The notes: generated by a model from the sequence alone, not told the origin. A DNA stretch of 64,000 nt from DASWJZ01 sp963846475 (GCA_963846475.1 CAWJVZ010000004.1:2790001-2854000); one strand, 5' to 3'. Positions 29,493 to 38,913 are shown, counted from the first letter of the stretch. Made by a program: numbers and translations.

Positions 29493-30239
29493 ATGCAGGA
29501 CCGAGCACCGCTTTCGCCCGAGGAGCTGGAGCGCTACGCCCGCCATATCGTGCTCGCCGAGGTCGGCGGCGCCGGCCAGCAGCGTTTCAAGGCGGCGCGC
29601 GTGCTGATCGTCGGCGCCGGCGGGCTCGGCGCGCCGGCCGCGCTTTACCTGGCCGCCGCCGGCATCGGCACGATCGGCATCGTCGACGACGACGTGGTGA
29701 GCCTGTCGAACCTGCAGCGGCAGATCATCCACGCGACCGATCGGGTCGGCTCGCCCAAGGTGGAGAGCGCCAGCGCGATGCTCGCCGCCATCAACCCGCA
29801 GGTCACGGCGGTCGGGCACAAGACGCGCCTCGCCGAGAACAACGCGGACGAGCTGATCTCGGCTTACGACGTGGTCGCCGACGGCTCGGACAATTTTGCC
29901 ACGCGCTTCCTGGTCGCCGACCGCTGCGCCGAACTCCGCGTGCCGCTGGTGACGGCGGCGGTCGGCCGCTTCGACGGCTCCGTCACCGTGCTGAAGCCCT
30001 ATGAGGCCGAAAACCCCTCCTACCGGGACCTTTTTCCCGGCCCGCCGCCGGAGGGGCTGCTGCCGGCCTGCGCCGAGGCCGGCGTGCTCGGCGCGCTCAC
30101 CGGCGTGCTCGGCTCCATACAAGCGCTGGAAGTTCTCAAGCTCATAGCCGGCATTGGCGAGCCGCTGGTCGGCCGGCTCCTCCTCTACGACGCACTGGCG
30201 CAGCGCTTCGACGAGATCCGCTACAGGAAGCGGCCCTAG
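29493..30239 (+). CDS. moeB: MoeB/ThiF-family adenylyltransferase
   Basis: E1-like enzyme of 248 residues that adenylates the C-terminus of a ubiquitin-like sulfur carrier such as MoaD (molybdopterin synthesis) or ThiS. The nucleotide site is GAGGLGAPAALYLAAAG, with DDDVVSLSNLQRQI, the Arg residues SNLQRQ and ADGSDNFATRF. The two CxxC zinc pairs of E. coli MoeB are absent; a single Cys lies in LPACAEAGVLGALTGV. I call it MoeB from overall similarity; ThiF or HesA is possible. The last bases overlap the end of the convergent hydroxyacid dehydrogenase gene. Confidence 0.85.
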   Translation: MQDRAPLSPEELERYARHIVLAEVGGAGQQRFKAARVLIVGAGGLGAPAALYLAAAGIGTIGIVDDDVVSLSNLQRQIIHATDRVGSPKVESASAMLAAINPQVTAVGHKTRLAENNADELISAYDVVADGSDNFATRFLVADRCAELRVPLVTAAVGRFDGSVTVLKPYEAENPSYRDLFPGPPPEGLLPACAEAGVLGALTGVLGSIQALEVLKLIAGIGEPLVGRLLLYDALAQRFDEIRYRKRP

Positions 30240-31234
30240 ATGGCCGAGGGCAGCACGCGGTCGGGCGGCTTGTGGCCGTCCATCCAGGTGCGGATGTTGA
30301 TGATCACCTTCTCGCCCATGTCGATCCGCCCCTCCAAAGTCGCGGAGCCCATATGCGGCAGGAGCACGACCTTGCCGGTCTCGGCGAGCTTCTTGAGTTT
30401 CGGGTTGATCGCCGGCTCGTGCTCGAAGACGTCAAGGCCGGCGCCGGCCAGCGCGTCGCCCTCCAGGCACTCGATCAGCGCCGCCTCGTCGATGATGGAG
30501 CCGCGGGCCGTGTTTACGACAACCGCGCCGGGCCGCATCAGCTTCAGCCGCCGCCGCGACAGCAGATGATACGTGGCGGGCGTGGCCGGGCAGTTGACCG
30601 AGACGATATCGACGCGCGCCAGCATCTGGTCGAGGCTGTCCCAATAGGTTGCCTCCAGCGCCTCCTCCGTCTGGGCATCCGCCGGGCGCCGATTGTGGTA
30701 GTGAATCGCCAGGCCGAAGGCGCGGGCGCGGCGCGCCACGGCGGTGCCGATGCGCCCCATGCCGATGATCCCGAGCCGCTTGCCCCAAATTCGGTGGCCG
30801 AGCATCCAGGTCGGCGACCAGCCGCTCCATTCCTGCCCTTCGCGCAGGATACGGGCGCCTTCGGCGAGCCGGCGCGGCACCGAGAGGATCAGCGCCATCG
30901 TCATGTCGGCGGTATCCTCGGTCAGCACATTCGGCGTGTTGGTGATCGCGATACCGCGCTTTACGGCGGCGTCGACATCGATGTTGTCGACGCCGTTGCC
31001 GAAATTAGCGATGAGCTTCAGCCTTTCGCCCGCTTGGGCGATCATCTGCTCGTCGATCCGGTCGGTGACCGTCGGAACGAGCACGTCGGCGGACTTCATA
31101 GCCTCCACCAGCTCCGCCTGGGTCATCGGCCGATCATCGACGTTGAGTCGGGTCTGGAAGAGCTCGCGCATACGCGTCTCCACCGGCTCCGGCAGCCGGC
31201 GGGTGACGATCACGAGCGGTTTGGCTCTCGACAT
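30236..31234 (-). CDS. D-isomer 2-hydroxyacid dehydrogenase (glyoxylate/D-glycerate reductase-like)
   Basis: NAD(P)-dependent 2-hydroxyacid dehydrogenase, 332 residues. Substrate-side segment ANFGNGVDNIDVDAA, Rossmann motif GIIGMGRIGTAVARRA, catalytic Arg in NTARGSIIDE, Glu in DVFEHEP and His in LLPHMGSAT are all present. Glyoxylate reductase, hydroxypyruvate reductase and 2-ketogluconate reductase activity cannot be told apart here. It converges on moeB with a 4-base overlap of the stops and is divergent from the SH3-domain gene, with a 125-base gap holding both promoters. Confidence 0.9.
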   Translation of the reverse strand: MSRAKPLVIVTRRLPEPVETRMRELFQTRLNVDDRPMTQAELVEAMKSADVLVPTVTDRIDEQMIAQAGERLKLIANFGNGVDNIDVDAAVKRGIAITNTPNVLTEDTADMTMALILSVPRRLAEGARILREGQEWSGWSPTWMLGHRIWGKRLGIIGMGRIGTAVARRARAFGLAIHYHNRRPADAQTEEALEATYWDSLDQMLARVDIVSVNCPATPATYHLLSRRRLKLMRPGAVVVNTARGSIIDEAALIECLEGDALAGAGLDVFEHEPAINPKLKKLAETGKVVLLPHMGSATLEGRIDMGEKVIINIRTWMDGHKPPDRVLPSAI

Positions 31235-31359
31235 TTTGGTGCGCTGCCCCGGCTCGTCCTAAAATTCTTAGCAAAAGGTCGGCATAGGTAAAAGGCAGGC
31301 GCCGCGGCCACCTTGCCGATCTATCGTTACGGCGCTCCTAGCCGATATGGTCGAGGCAA

Positions 31360-31914
31360 ATGATTCGGTCGCGCAAACGCATTGTCCTCGCCGCGCTGGC
31401 GGCCAGCCTAATCACCGGCCCGGCTGACGTGCCGGGGGTCCTGGCCCAGACCGGCGCACAGAGCGAGGACGCTGGCCGTCGCGGCACCGGGCTGCCCCTC
31501 CCCCGCTTCGTCAGCCTGAAATCCAACAATGTGAATGTGCGGCGCGGCCCCGGCCAGGACTACGACATCGCCTTCACCTTCGTGCGCGCCGGCCTGCCGG
31601 TCGAAATCACCGACGAGTTCGGCAACTGGCGCAAGATCCGCGACTCCGACGGTTCGGAAGGATGGGTTTTTCACAGCCTGCTCTCGGGGCGGCGCACGGC
31701 GATCGTCGCGCCCTGGGAGGTGGGTGGCCAGTTCCCGGCATATCGCACCGCCGAGCCGTCCGCCATCGTGGTCGCTTATCTTCAGCCGCGTGTGGTGGCC
31801 GATGTCGAGCAGTGCACCGGCACCTGGTGCCGGGTCAGCGGCAACGGCTTCGAAGGCTGGGTCGAGCAGGAGCGGCTTTGGGGCGTCTATCCCGACGAGG
31901 AGATCAGCGATTGA
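31360..31914 (+). CDS. Exported SH3-domain protein
   Basis: A 184-residue protein with a signal peptide (MIRSRKRIVLAALAASLITG) and two bacterial SH3-type repeats: one at about residues 47-108 (VNVRRGPGQDYDI, WRKIRDSDGSEGWVFHSLL) and one at about 115-178 (WCRVSGNGFEGWVEQERLW). Bacterial SH3 modules bind peptidoglycan or envelope proteins, so a periplasmic role is inferred. Its stop is three bases from the end of irr on the other strand. The neighbourhood dehydrogenase, SH3 protein, irr and fabA is a familiar Rhizobiales arrangement. Confidence 0.85.
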   Translation: MIRSRKRIVLAALAASLITGPADVPGVLAQTGAQSEDAGRRGTGLPLPRFVSLKSNNVNVRRGPGQDYDIAFTFVRAGLPVEITDEFGNWRKIRDSDGSEGWVFHSLLSGRRTAIVAPWEVGGQFPAYRTAEPSAIVVAYLQPRVVADVEQCTGTWCRVSGNGFEGWVEQERLWGVYPDEEISD

Positions 31915-31917
31915 TGC

Positions 31918-32358
31918 CTACCGGCGGCGGCGCACGCGCACGACCAGTTCCACCGCGGTGATTTCCATACCCGGCGGCGGCTCGGGAAGGCGGTCGAACT
32001 CGATGCAGCCGACGAGATCGATCAGCCGGGCTTCGTCTTCGACGAAGAAATGGTGGTGGTCGCTGATGTTCGTATCGAAGTAGGTGCGGCCGCCGTCGAT
32101 CGCCACCTCGCGCAGAAGCCCGGCCTCGGTGAATTGATGCAGAGCATTGTAGACGGTCGCCAGCGACACCTGCACGCCGGCAGCCTCGGCTTCGGCGTGG
32201 AGATCCTCCGCCGATATGTGGCGGTGGCCCTTGGCGAAGAGGATGCTGCCGAGCTCGATGCGTTGACGCGTCGGCCTTAGACCGGCAAGACGAAGCTGCG
32301 CGGCCATCCGCCCGGGGATGCCGAGTCGCTCGACTTTCTCAAGGTAATTTGTAGCCAA
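31918..32358 (-). CDS. irr: Iron response regulator Irr (Fur family)
   Basis: Fur-superfamily regulator of 146 residues that in Rhizobiales responds to haem status and represses or activates iron genes. The DNA-binding domain has RLAGLRPTRQRIELGSILF, ISAEDLHAEAE and VSLATVYNALHQFTEAG; the dimer domain has the Irr marker SDHHHFFVEDE, whose His residues bind haem in characterised homologues. The start is TTG, eight bases after AGGA; an ATG 17 codons in would remove conserved residues. The gene is divergent from fabA over a 150-base gap, the classic rhizobial irr position. Confidence 0.9.
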   Translation of the reverse strand: MATNYLEKVERLGIPGRMAAQLRLAGLRPTRQRIELGSILFAKGHRHISAEDLHAEAEAAGVQVSLATVYNALHQFTEAGLLREVAIDGGRTYFDTNISDHHHFFVEDEARLIDLVGCIEFDRLPEPPPGMEITAVELVVRVRRRR

Positions 32359-32509
32359 ATCGGAATCCTAGTCTCTTGCGTCCTCGTTATATGCGAACTG
32401 CCGCAGGCGGCACAACCCGATGGGAGCGGCAGCGTTTCCCGGACCGGCCGCCTGTGTTAGGAACTGATATGATCCGTGAACGAGCAGGTCGGGAGGCCTC
32501 GGAGAGGTA

Positions 32510-33016
32510 ATGACGGAACGCCAGACGCGCTACGAATACGAGGACCTCCTCGCCTGTGGCCGCGGCGAGCTCTTCGGCGAGGGCAATGCCCAGCTGCCGC
32601 TGCCGCCGATGCTGATGTTCGATCGCATATCCGAAGTGTCCGAGACAGGCGGCGAGCATGGCAAAGGGCAGGTGCGTGCCGAACTCGCCGTTCGGCCGGA
32701 TCTGTGGTTCTTCGCCTGCCACTTTCGCGGCGATCCGGTGATGCCGGGCTGCCTTGGGCTGGATGCCCTTTGGCAAATGCTCGGTTTTTTCCTTGGCTGG
32801 CTGGGCGGCCAGGGACACGGCCGCGCGCTTTCGGTCGGAGAGGTGAAATTCTCAGGCATGGTACTGCCGCAGGTGAAGCAGGTCGAATATTGCGTCAACC
32901 TGAAGCGGGTCATGCGCAGCAAGCTGGTGCTCGGCATTGCCGACGGGTGGCTAAAGGCGGACGGGGAGACCATCTACCGGGCTGCGGATCTTAAAGTCGG
33001 CCTTTTCAAAACGTGA
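32510..33016 (+). CDS. fabA: 3-hydroxydecanoyl-ACP dehydratase/isomerase
   Basis: FabA introduces the cis double bond of unsaturated fatty acids at the ten-carbon stage. The hot-dog fold protein of 168 residues has the active His in FFACHFRGDPVMPGCLGLDA, the catalytic Asp/Glu helix LDALWQMLGFFLGW, and KFSGMVLPQVKQVEY. It precedes fabB and fabI in one plus-strand operon. The pairing with fabB shows the anaerobic route of unsaturated fatty acid synthesis. Start ATG is at the residue aligned with other FabA proteins. Confidence 0.96.
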   Translation: MTERQTRYEYEDLLACGRGELFGEGNAQLPLPPMLMFDRISEVSETGGEHGKGQVRAELAVRPDLWFFACHFRGDPVMPGCLGLDALWQMLGFFLGWLGGQGHGRALSVGEVKFSGMVLPQVKQVEYCVNLKRVMRSKLVLGIADGWLKADGETIYRAADLKVGLFKT

Positions 33017-33071
33017 CGAAGCGCGGCCTCGGGGTCGCTTCCGCAGCAGGTTTCGACAAGAGGAGATCGCC

Positions 33072-34295
33072 ATGAGACGGGTCGTCGTCTCCGGCATGGG
33101 CATCGTCTCATCGATCGGGAACAATACGCAGGAAGTGCTGGCAAGCCTGAGGGAGGCCCGTTCCGGCATCGTCTTCGCCGATCGCTATGCGGAACTCGGA
33201 TTCCGATCGCAGGTGCACGGCGCCCCTCAGCTCCTTTCGGAGCAGGCGCTCGACCGGCGGGCTATGCGGTTTCACGGCGGCGGCACCGCATGGAACCAAA
33301 TCGCCATGGAACAGGCGATTCGAGACGCCGGGCTGGAGGACGGCGAGATTTCAAACGAGCGGACCGGGCTCATCATGGGGTCCGGCGGGCCGTCGACGCG
33401 CTCCATCGTCGAGGCTGCCGACGTGGCCCGCAGCAAGGGCCCGAAACGGGTGGGGCCGTTTGCGGTCCCGAAGTCGATGTCCTCGACCGCCTCCGCGACG
33501 CTTGCCACCTGGTTCAAGATCAAGGGCGTTAACTACTCCATCTCCTCCGCCTGCGCGACCTCCAACCACTGCATAGGCAGTGCCACGGAGATCATCCAGC
33601 TTGGGAAGCAGGACATCATCTTCGCCGGCGGCTGCGAGGAGCTCGACTGGACCCTTTCCGTGCTGTTCGACGCGATGGGGGCCATGTCTTCCTCCTTCAA
33701 TGACAAGCCGCAGAAAGCTTCACGCGCCTATGATGCCCAGCGCGACGGCTTCGTGATCGCAGGAGGCGCCGGAGTCGTCGTCCTGGAGGAGCTTGAGCAC
33801 GCCAGGGCGCGCGGCGCCAAGATCTACGGCGAGGTCGTCGGCTATGGCGCGACTTCGGACGGCCACGACATGGTGCAGCCATCGGGTGAAGGCGCGGTGA
33901 GATGCATGAAGATGGCGCTATCCACCGTGAAGGAGAAGATCGACTATATCAATCCGCATGCCACGTCGACGCCGATCGGCGACCTGAAGGAGATCGAGGC
34001 GATCCGCGAGGTGTTCGGGTCGGGCGACAAGTGCCCGCCGATCTCGGCGACGAAGTCGCTCACCGGCCATTCGCTCGGCGCAACAGGCGTGCAGGAGGCG
34101 ATCTACTGCCTCCTCATGATGCACAACGGCTTCATTTGCGAGAGCGCAAATATCGACGAGCTCGATCCGAACGTTGAGGACATGCCGATCGTTCGAGAGC
34201 GTCGCGACGGCGAAACGCTGAATTGCGTGCTATCGAACTCCTTCGGCTTCGGTGGCACGAACGCCACGCTGGCTCTGCAGCGCTACGCCGGGTAA
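33072..34295 (+). CDS. fabB: Beta-ketoacyl-ACP synthase I
   Basis: FabB elongates both saturated and unsaturated acyl-ACPs, and with FabA it commits carbon to unsaturated fatty acids. The 407-residue thiolase-fold enzyme has the nucleophilic Cys in SSACATSNHC, the His residues in NPHATSTPIGD and TKSLTGHSLGATG, and the closing NSFGFGGTNATL. A GAGGAG-type ribosome binding site lies before the ATG. It is located 55 bases after fabA and 9 bases before fabI. FabF is the alternative, but the FabA partner argues for FabB. Confidence 0.95.
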   Translation: MRRVVVSGMGIVSSIGNNTQEVLASLREARSGIVFADRYAELGFRSQVHGAPQLLSEQALDRRAMRFHGGGTAWNQIAMEQAIRDAGLEDGEISNERTGLIMGSGGPSTRSIVEAADVARSKGPKRVGPFAVPKSMSSTASATLATWFKIKGVNYSISSACATSNHCIGSATEIIQLGKQDIIFAGGCEELDWTLSVLFDAMGAMSSSFNDKPQKASRAYDAQRDGFVIAGGAGVVVLEELEHARARGAKIYGEVVGYGATSDGHDMVQPSGEGAVRCMKMALSTVKEKIDYINPHATSTPIGDLKEIEAIREVFGSGDKCPPISATKSLTGHSLGATGVQEAIYCLLMMHNGFICESANIDELDPNVEDMPIVRERRDGETLNCVLSNSFGFGGTNATLALQRYAG

Positions 34296-34304
34296 GGATC
34301 AGAC

Positions 34305-35132
34305 ATGGAAGGATTGATGGCCGGCAAGCGCGGCCTGATCATGGGTGTCGCCAACGATCATTCGATCGCTTGGGGCATTGCCAAGGTGCTTGCGGCCCAC
34401 GACGCGGAGCTGGCCTTCACCTACCAGGGTGAGCATTTCGGCCGGCGCGTGACGCCGCTGGCCCAAATGCTCGGCTCCAACCTGATCTTTCCGTGCGACG
34501 TGGAGAGCTCGGAGTCGCTTGGCTCGGTTTTCGACGCTCTCCGTGCGGCGTGGGGTAGCCTGGACTTTGTCGTCCATGCGATCGCCTTCTCCGACAAAGC
34601 GGAGTTGAAGGGCGTATACGCCGATACGTCCCGCGAGAACTTCAGCCGCACCATGCTGATCTCCTGTTACTCCTTCACGGAGGTGGCGCGCCGAGCGGCG
34701 GAGCTGATGACGGCGGGCGGCAGCCTGCTGACGCTGACCTATGGCGGCTCCATGCGGGTGATGCCGAACTACAACGTCATGGGTGTCGCCAAGGCTGCCT
34801 TGGAGGCGTCGGTCCGCTACCTCGCCGCCGATTTCGGACAGCGCAACATCCGCGTCAATGCGATCTCCGCCGGTCCGGTCCGCACGCTCGCCGGGGCAGG
34901 CGTCGCGGATGCGCGGCTGATGTTCAACTATCAGAGGGATAACGCGCCCCTCCGCCGCGCCATCTCGATAGAGGATCTCGGCGGGTCGGCGGTCTACCTG
35001 CTGAGCGACCTTTCCCGCGCCGTCACCGGCGAGATTCACTATGTGGATTGCGGTTACAACATCGTCGCCATGCCGCGGCTGGGCATGCTGAAAACGCATG
35101 ACGAGAAGGCGACGCGCGATGCCGCCGAATAG
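34305..35132 (+). CDS. fabI: Enoyl-ACP reductase (NADH)
   Basis: FabI reduces enoyl-ACP in each elongation cycle. The 275-residue SDR enzyme starts with GKRGLIMGVANDHSIAWGIA, the FabI nucleotide motif, and has the Tyr-x6-Lys catalytic pair in YNVMGVAKAALEASVRYLA, then ISAGPVRTLAGAGV. In many Rhizobiales this third gene of the irr-fabA-fabB-fabI set is present; a second fabI elsewhere is possible. FabI is the classic triclosan and isoniazid-type target. It ends the operon. Confidence 0.94.
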   Translation: MEGLMAGKRGLIMGVANDHSIAWGIAKVLAAHDAELAFTYQGEHFGRRVTPLAQMLGSNLIFPCDVESSESLGSVFDALRAAWGSLDFVVHAIAFSDKAELKGVYADTSRENFSRTMLISCYSFTEVARRAAELMTAGGSLLTLTYGGSMRVMPNYNVMGVAKAALEASVRYLAADFGQRNIRVNAISAGPVRTLAGAGVADARLMFNYQRDNAPLRRAISIEDLGGSAVYLLSDLSRAVTGEIHYVDCGYNIVAMPRLGMLKTHDEKATRDAAE

Positions 35133-35229
35133 TGCACGCGCCGTCATCGGGCTGACAATAACAAACGTAGTAAGGGGAATATTTACAGGAATGGGGTTCT
35201 CCTGACCGGGACTGGTCGGGATCGCCCCC

Positions 35230-36810
35230 ATGAACGTTTCGAAAATCCGCGCTGCCTTCATCGTCTTCTGCGTCGGTTTCTCGCTCGGCGTGGCAGCCCC
35301 GGTTCTTCTGGGCGGCAGGGCAATCGGGACCCTCTCCGCCGAGATCACGCAGGCCCTGGCCCTTCAGTCCTTGACTCGGCCCTTTTCCGTCGTCGGCATG
35401 GTGGCGGTCGGATTGGCCGTGCTTGCCGTTATCGCCGTCTTCGCCGCTATGCGTGGCCGCGGTCTGAAAGGCGGGCGTAAAGCTCTCAATCCAAGCGCCC
35501 TGAAGCAGGACCCGCTCACCGGCCTCCCGGCAAGGCAGGGCTTTAATGCGGCGCTGGCCGATGCGGTGCAGCGCGCAGCGCAAGCCGACGCGCAGATCGG
35601 CTTGATGATCGTCGACATCGATCACTTCCGCACAGTGAACGACGTCTGGGGCCATTCGGCCGGCGACGATGTGCTCAAGACTGCCGCGGAGCGGCTCCGC
35701 GCCTTTGTCGAAAATCCTGCCGGGCTGGCCCGCATCTCCGGCGACAATTTCGCGCTGATCGTCGAGCGCGACGCCAACACCCATTCGCTCAAGAGCCTCG
35801 CCAACAAGATTCGCGAAGCGCTCGGCGCGCCCTATCCGGTCGGCGATAGCTCCATCGCACTTGGGGCAAGCATCGGCGCAGCGCTCTATCCGGTAAACGC
35901 GGAGAATCCCGAGGTTCTCTTCCGCGCAGCCGATACGGCACTCTCCAAGGCGAAATCGCAAGGCCGCAACGCGCTGTCGTTCTTCGACACGGAAATGAAG
36001 AAGCGGATGCAGCGCCATGCCACGCTTGAGCGCGAGCTCAGGGAGGCGCTTGGCCGCGACGAGTTCGTCGTCTTTTATCAGCCGCAAGTGGAACTGGCGT
36101 CCGGCCGATTGCGCGGATATGAGGCGCTGGTCCGCTGGGAGCGGCCAGGCGAAGGCATCCTGTCGCCGCGCGATTTCCTGGCGCTGGCGGAGGAGACCGG
36201 CCTGATCCGGCCGTTGGGTGAGTGGGTGCTGCGCAAGGCCTGTCGGGACGCCGCCACATGGCTCGATTCCGGCACCGTGGCGGTGAATTTTTCGGCGGCG
36301 CAGTTCCGTTTCCAGGATCTCGATAAGTCAATCGCCAAGATCCTCGCCGAGACCGGCCTGCCCGCCGAACGGCTGGAGATCGAGGTGCCGGAGCGGCTGT
36401 TCCTCGACCATGCGGCAGAGGTCATGGAGACCCTAAAGCGGATCAAGGGGCTCGGCGTGCGTGTTGCCATGGACGGCTTCGGCGGCGGCTATTCCAGCCT
36501 CGCCTCGCTGGCGCATTTCCCCTTCGACAAGATCAAGATCGACCGCAGCTTCGTCGGCCAGCTGACCGAGGACGCCGACGTGGCGAGCATCGTGGCATCC
36601 ATCGTCGGACTGGGGCGATCGCTCAGCGTCGACATAACCGCCGAAGGCGTGGAGACGAACGAGCAGGTGACCCTGTTGAAAGCGGCGGGCTGCAATATCG
36701 CTCAAGGCTTTCTGTTCGGCGTGCCGCAGCGCGACTCCGTGTTGGCGAATGCCGCCGACAAAGCGCCAGGAGATCCGCGAACGATGGAAGCAGTCGCCCG
36801 CGCCGGCTGA
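35230..36810 (+). CDS. Membrane GGDEF/EAL protein, both motifs altered
   Basis: Cyclic-di-GMP-type protein of 526 residues. Two membrane helices lie within the first 75 residues, then a GGDEF domain (QDPLTGLPARQGF, DIDHFRTVNDVWGHSAGD) whose active site is SGDNF instead of GGDEF, then an EAL domain with YEALVRW and TAEGVET intact but the loop motif DDFGTGYSSL changed to DGFGGGYSSL, losing one metal-binding Asp. The sequence therefore predicts loss of cyclase activity and weak or no phosphodiesterase activity, i.e. a possible c-di-GMP receptor or scaffold. It is followed by a second GGDEF/EAL gene 115 bases downstream. Confidence 0.88.
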   Translation: MNVSKIRAAFIVFCVGFSLGVAAPVLLGGRAIGTLSAEITQALALQSLTRPFSVVGMVAVGLAVLAVIAVFAAMRGRGLKGGRKALNPSALKQDPLTGLPARQGFNAALADAVQRAAQADAQIGLMIVDIDHFRTVNDVWGHSAGDDVLKTAAERLRAFVENPAGLARISGDNFALIVERDANTHSLKSLANKIREALGAPYPVGDSSIALGASIGAALYPVNAENPEVLFRAADTALSKAKSQGRNALSFFDTEMKKRMQRHATLERELREALGRDEFVVFYQPQVELASGRLRGYEALVRWERPGEGILSPRDFLALAEETGLIRPLGEWVLRKACRDAATWLDSGTVAVNFSAAQFRFQDLDKSIAKILAETGLPAERLEIEVPERLFLDHAAEVMETLKRIKGLGVRVAMDGFGGGYSSLASLAHFPFDKIKIDRSFVGQLTEDADVASIVASIVGLGRSLSVDITAEGVETNEQVTLLKAAGCNIAQGFLFGVPQRDSVLANAADKAPGDPRTMEAVARAG

Positions 36811-36925
36811 TCCGATCAAATTGTCGGGTCGATGTTCATCGATACCTAAAGGCAGGAGGGTTATCCAGTCCGCAGGAGCGAGGGGGCGTCTGGGCGCTCA
36901 CCTGCTGGTTTGAAAGGCGGGCCAG

Positions 36926-38848
36926 GTGAGCCGGAAGGAGAGGAATCCGCTGGTCTTTGCGGCCACTATCTTCGTGGTCGCCGGTGCCGTGCTCCTCAGC
37001 CTGCACGCCTTGGGCCAATTCGCCCTGACCCGGATGCTCGCCCGCGACGCCGTCGTGACGGCGGAGCTCTGGCTACGCTCGGCGCGCCAGCACGGCATCG
37101 AGAACCTCGCCGAAGCGCTTACCGGTGGGAACGTCGCGGCCCTCGGCATCGCCCAAATCGACGGACTGGTCCTGATCCGGCCCGGGGCCGAGCCGGTCGG
37201 CCTCGGCGCCGACGGCGGAGCTGCGCAGCTCGATTTCCGCCGCGTCATGGCCAGCGCCGCCGGCCAGCAGGCAGCGCCAGTCTCAATCGAGAGCGGCGTC
37301 TACAGCACCGGTTCGGTGAGCTTCTTCGGACGGGCACCCTTCAAGAGCTGGGTGGTTTTCCCGCTCGACCGCGCGAGAAACCTGCGCCTTGCCGTTCGCG
37401 TCGAGCAGACCCGAACGGCCGTCGAGCTGGCGCGCTCCTTTGTACGCGAATTGCTGTTCAGCGGTGGCGTCGCGGTGATCACCTTCGCCTCGTTCATGGC
37501 CGGCTTCCACTACCGCCAACGCAAGCTCGCCGCGGAGAACGCCGCCATCCGCTTTCTCGCTCTGCATGACGAGCTCACCGGCCTGCCCAACCGCAAGCAG
37601 TTCGAGGAATTCATGGTGAGCGCGCTCGCCGGCTCCGGCCAGGAAGGCGAGAAATCGGCGCTGTTCGTTCTCGATCTGGACGGCTTCAAGGCGGTGAACG
37701 ATACGCTCGGCCACCCGGTCGGCGACGGCCTGCTCCGGGCGGCCGCCAAGCGTCTGAAAGCGTCGCTCCGCACCGGCGACCTGCTGGCGCGGCTCTCCGG
37801 CGACGAATTCGCCATCGTGGTACCGCGCGTCAGCGATGTCGCCATGCTCGCCCCCCTCGCCGAGCGGGTCCTGCAGCTCCTGTCGAATCCGTTCCGCGTC
37901 GACGGCCACGAGATCCAGGTCGGATGCTCCATCGGCTTGGCGCTCGCCCCCGACAACGGCAGCGACGCCGAGACGTTGATGCGGAACGCCGATTTCGCGC
38001 TCTACCGCGCCAAGAGCGAGGGGCGTCGCACCTGGCGCTTCTTCAACCCAAAGATGGCCGAGGATCTCGCCAGCCGCCGCACCCTCGAGGACGGCCTGCG
38101 GCACGCGCTGGTGAACGACCATTTCCAGCTCCTCTACCAGCCGCAGATCGAGCTCTCGACGGGCGAGACGCTCGGCTACGAGGCGATGCTGCGCTGGCGG
38201 CTGCCCGGCAAAGGCCTGGTGCCCGCTTCCGTCTTCGTCGCGCTGGCGGAGGAGACGGGGCTGGTGGTGCCGATCGGCGAATGGGTGATCCGTCAGGTCG
38301 CCCGCGACAGCGCGATAATTCCCGCCGACCGCAAGCTCGCCATCAATCTGTCGGCCACGCAGCTGAAGCGCGACGGCATCGAGGAGTTCATCGCGGAAAC
38401 GATGAAGAGCCACAAGATCGCTGCCGGCCGCCTCGACATCGAGGTGAACGAGTCGATCCTCGGCCGCAACGAGGCCGCGGTCTTCTCGCGGCTGGCCAAG
38501 ATCCGCGAGCTCGGCGTCGGCACCGTGATGGACTCCTTTGCCGCCGGCGCGATCAGCCTCGGCCTGTTGTCCCGCTATTGCTTCGACAAGATCAAGGTCG
38601 ACCGCGCCTTCCTGATGGGGGACGAGCACAGGAGCACCGCCATGCTGGCGGCGATCTGCGGCCTCGGCCGTTCGCTCGACTTCCGCGTGGCCGGTCAGGG
38701 CGTGGAGACGTTCGAGCATGCGGAGCTGCTGCGCGCTGCCGGCTGCGCCGAAGCGCAGGGCTATTATTTCGCGCCGCCGATGTCGCTGGAGCAGCTGCTG
38801 CGGACGGAGCGGGAGCGCGATTTGCCGCGGCTGGCGACCGTCGCGTAG
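36926..38848 (+). CDS. Membrane GGDEF/EAL protein, cyclase motif intact, EAL altered
   Basis: A 640-residue protein with two membrane helices (about residues 10-32 and 175-195) flanking a periplasmic sensing region of about 140 residues, then GGDEF and EAL domains. The cyclase site reads RLSGDEFAIVVP with the expected DEF, and DLDGFKAVNDTLGHPVGDG is canonical, so diguanylate cyclase activity is likely. The EAL domain has EAM in place of EAL, SFAAGAISL where DDFGTGYSSL is usual, and AGQGVET instead of TAEGVET, so phosphodiesterase activity is unlikely. The start is GTG after GGGCCAG. It may act with the gene just upstream, whose pattern is the opposite in part. Confidence 0.88.
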   Translation: MSRKERNPLVFAATIFVVAGAVLLSLHALGQFALTRMLARDAVVTAELWLRSARQHGIENLAEALTGGNVAALGIAQIDGLVLIRPGAEPVGLGADGGAAQLDFRRVMASAAGQQAAPVSIESGVYSTGSVSFFGRAPFKSWVVFPLDRARNLRLAVRVEQTRTAVELARSFVRELLFSGGVAVITFASFMAGFHYRQRKLAAENAAIRFLALHDELTGLPNRKQFEEFMVSALAGSGQEGEKSALFVLDLDGFKAVNDTLGHPVGDGLLRAAAKRLKASLRTGDLLARLSGDEFAIVVPRVSDVAMLAPLAERVLQLLSNPFRVDGHEIQVGCSIGLALAPDNGSDAETLMRNADFALYRAKSEGRRTWRFFNPKMAEDLASRRTLEDGLRHALVNDHFQLLYQPQIELSTGETLGYEAMLRWRLPGKGLVPASVFVALAEETGLVVPIGEWVIRQVARDSAIIPADRKLAINLSATQLKRDGIEEFIAETMKSHKIAAGRLDIEVNESILGRNEAAVFSRLAKIRELGVGTVMDSFAAGAISLGLLSRYCFDKIKVDRAFLMGDEHRSTAMLAAICGLGRSLDFRVAGQGVETFEHAELLRAAGCAEAQGYYFAPPMSLEQLLRTERERDLPRLATVA

Positions 38849-38865
38849 CGCCCCAAGGCCACGAC

Positions 38866-38890
38866 GAAAAAGGGCGCCGTGCGGCGCCCT
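38866..38890 (-). terminator. Rho-independent terminator of pnp
   Basis: On the minus strand AGGGCGCC, a four-base loop and GGCGCCCT form an 8-bp stem directly followed by TTTTT. It is 24 bases beyond the pnp stop codon and 18 beyond the stop of the converging GGDEF/EAL gene, so it fits a terminator for pnp and may work less well in the other direction. Confidence 0.8.
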
Positions 38891-38913
38891 CTGCATTTCC
38901 GTGGGAAGGGGAC

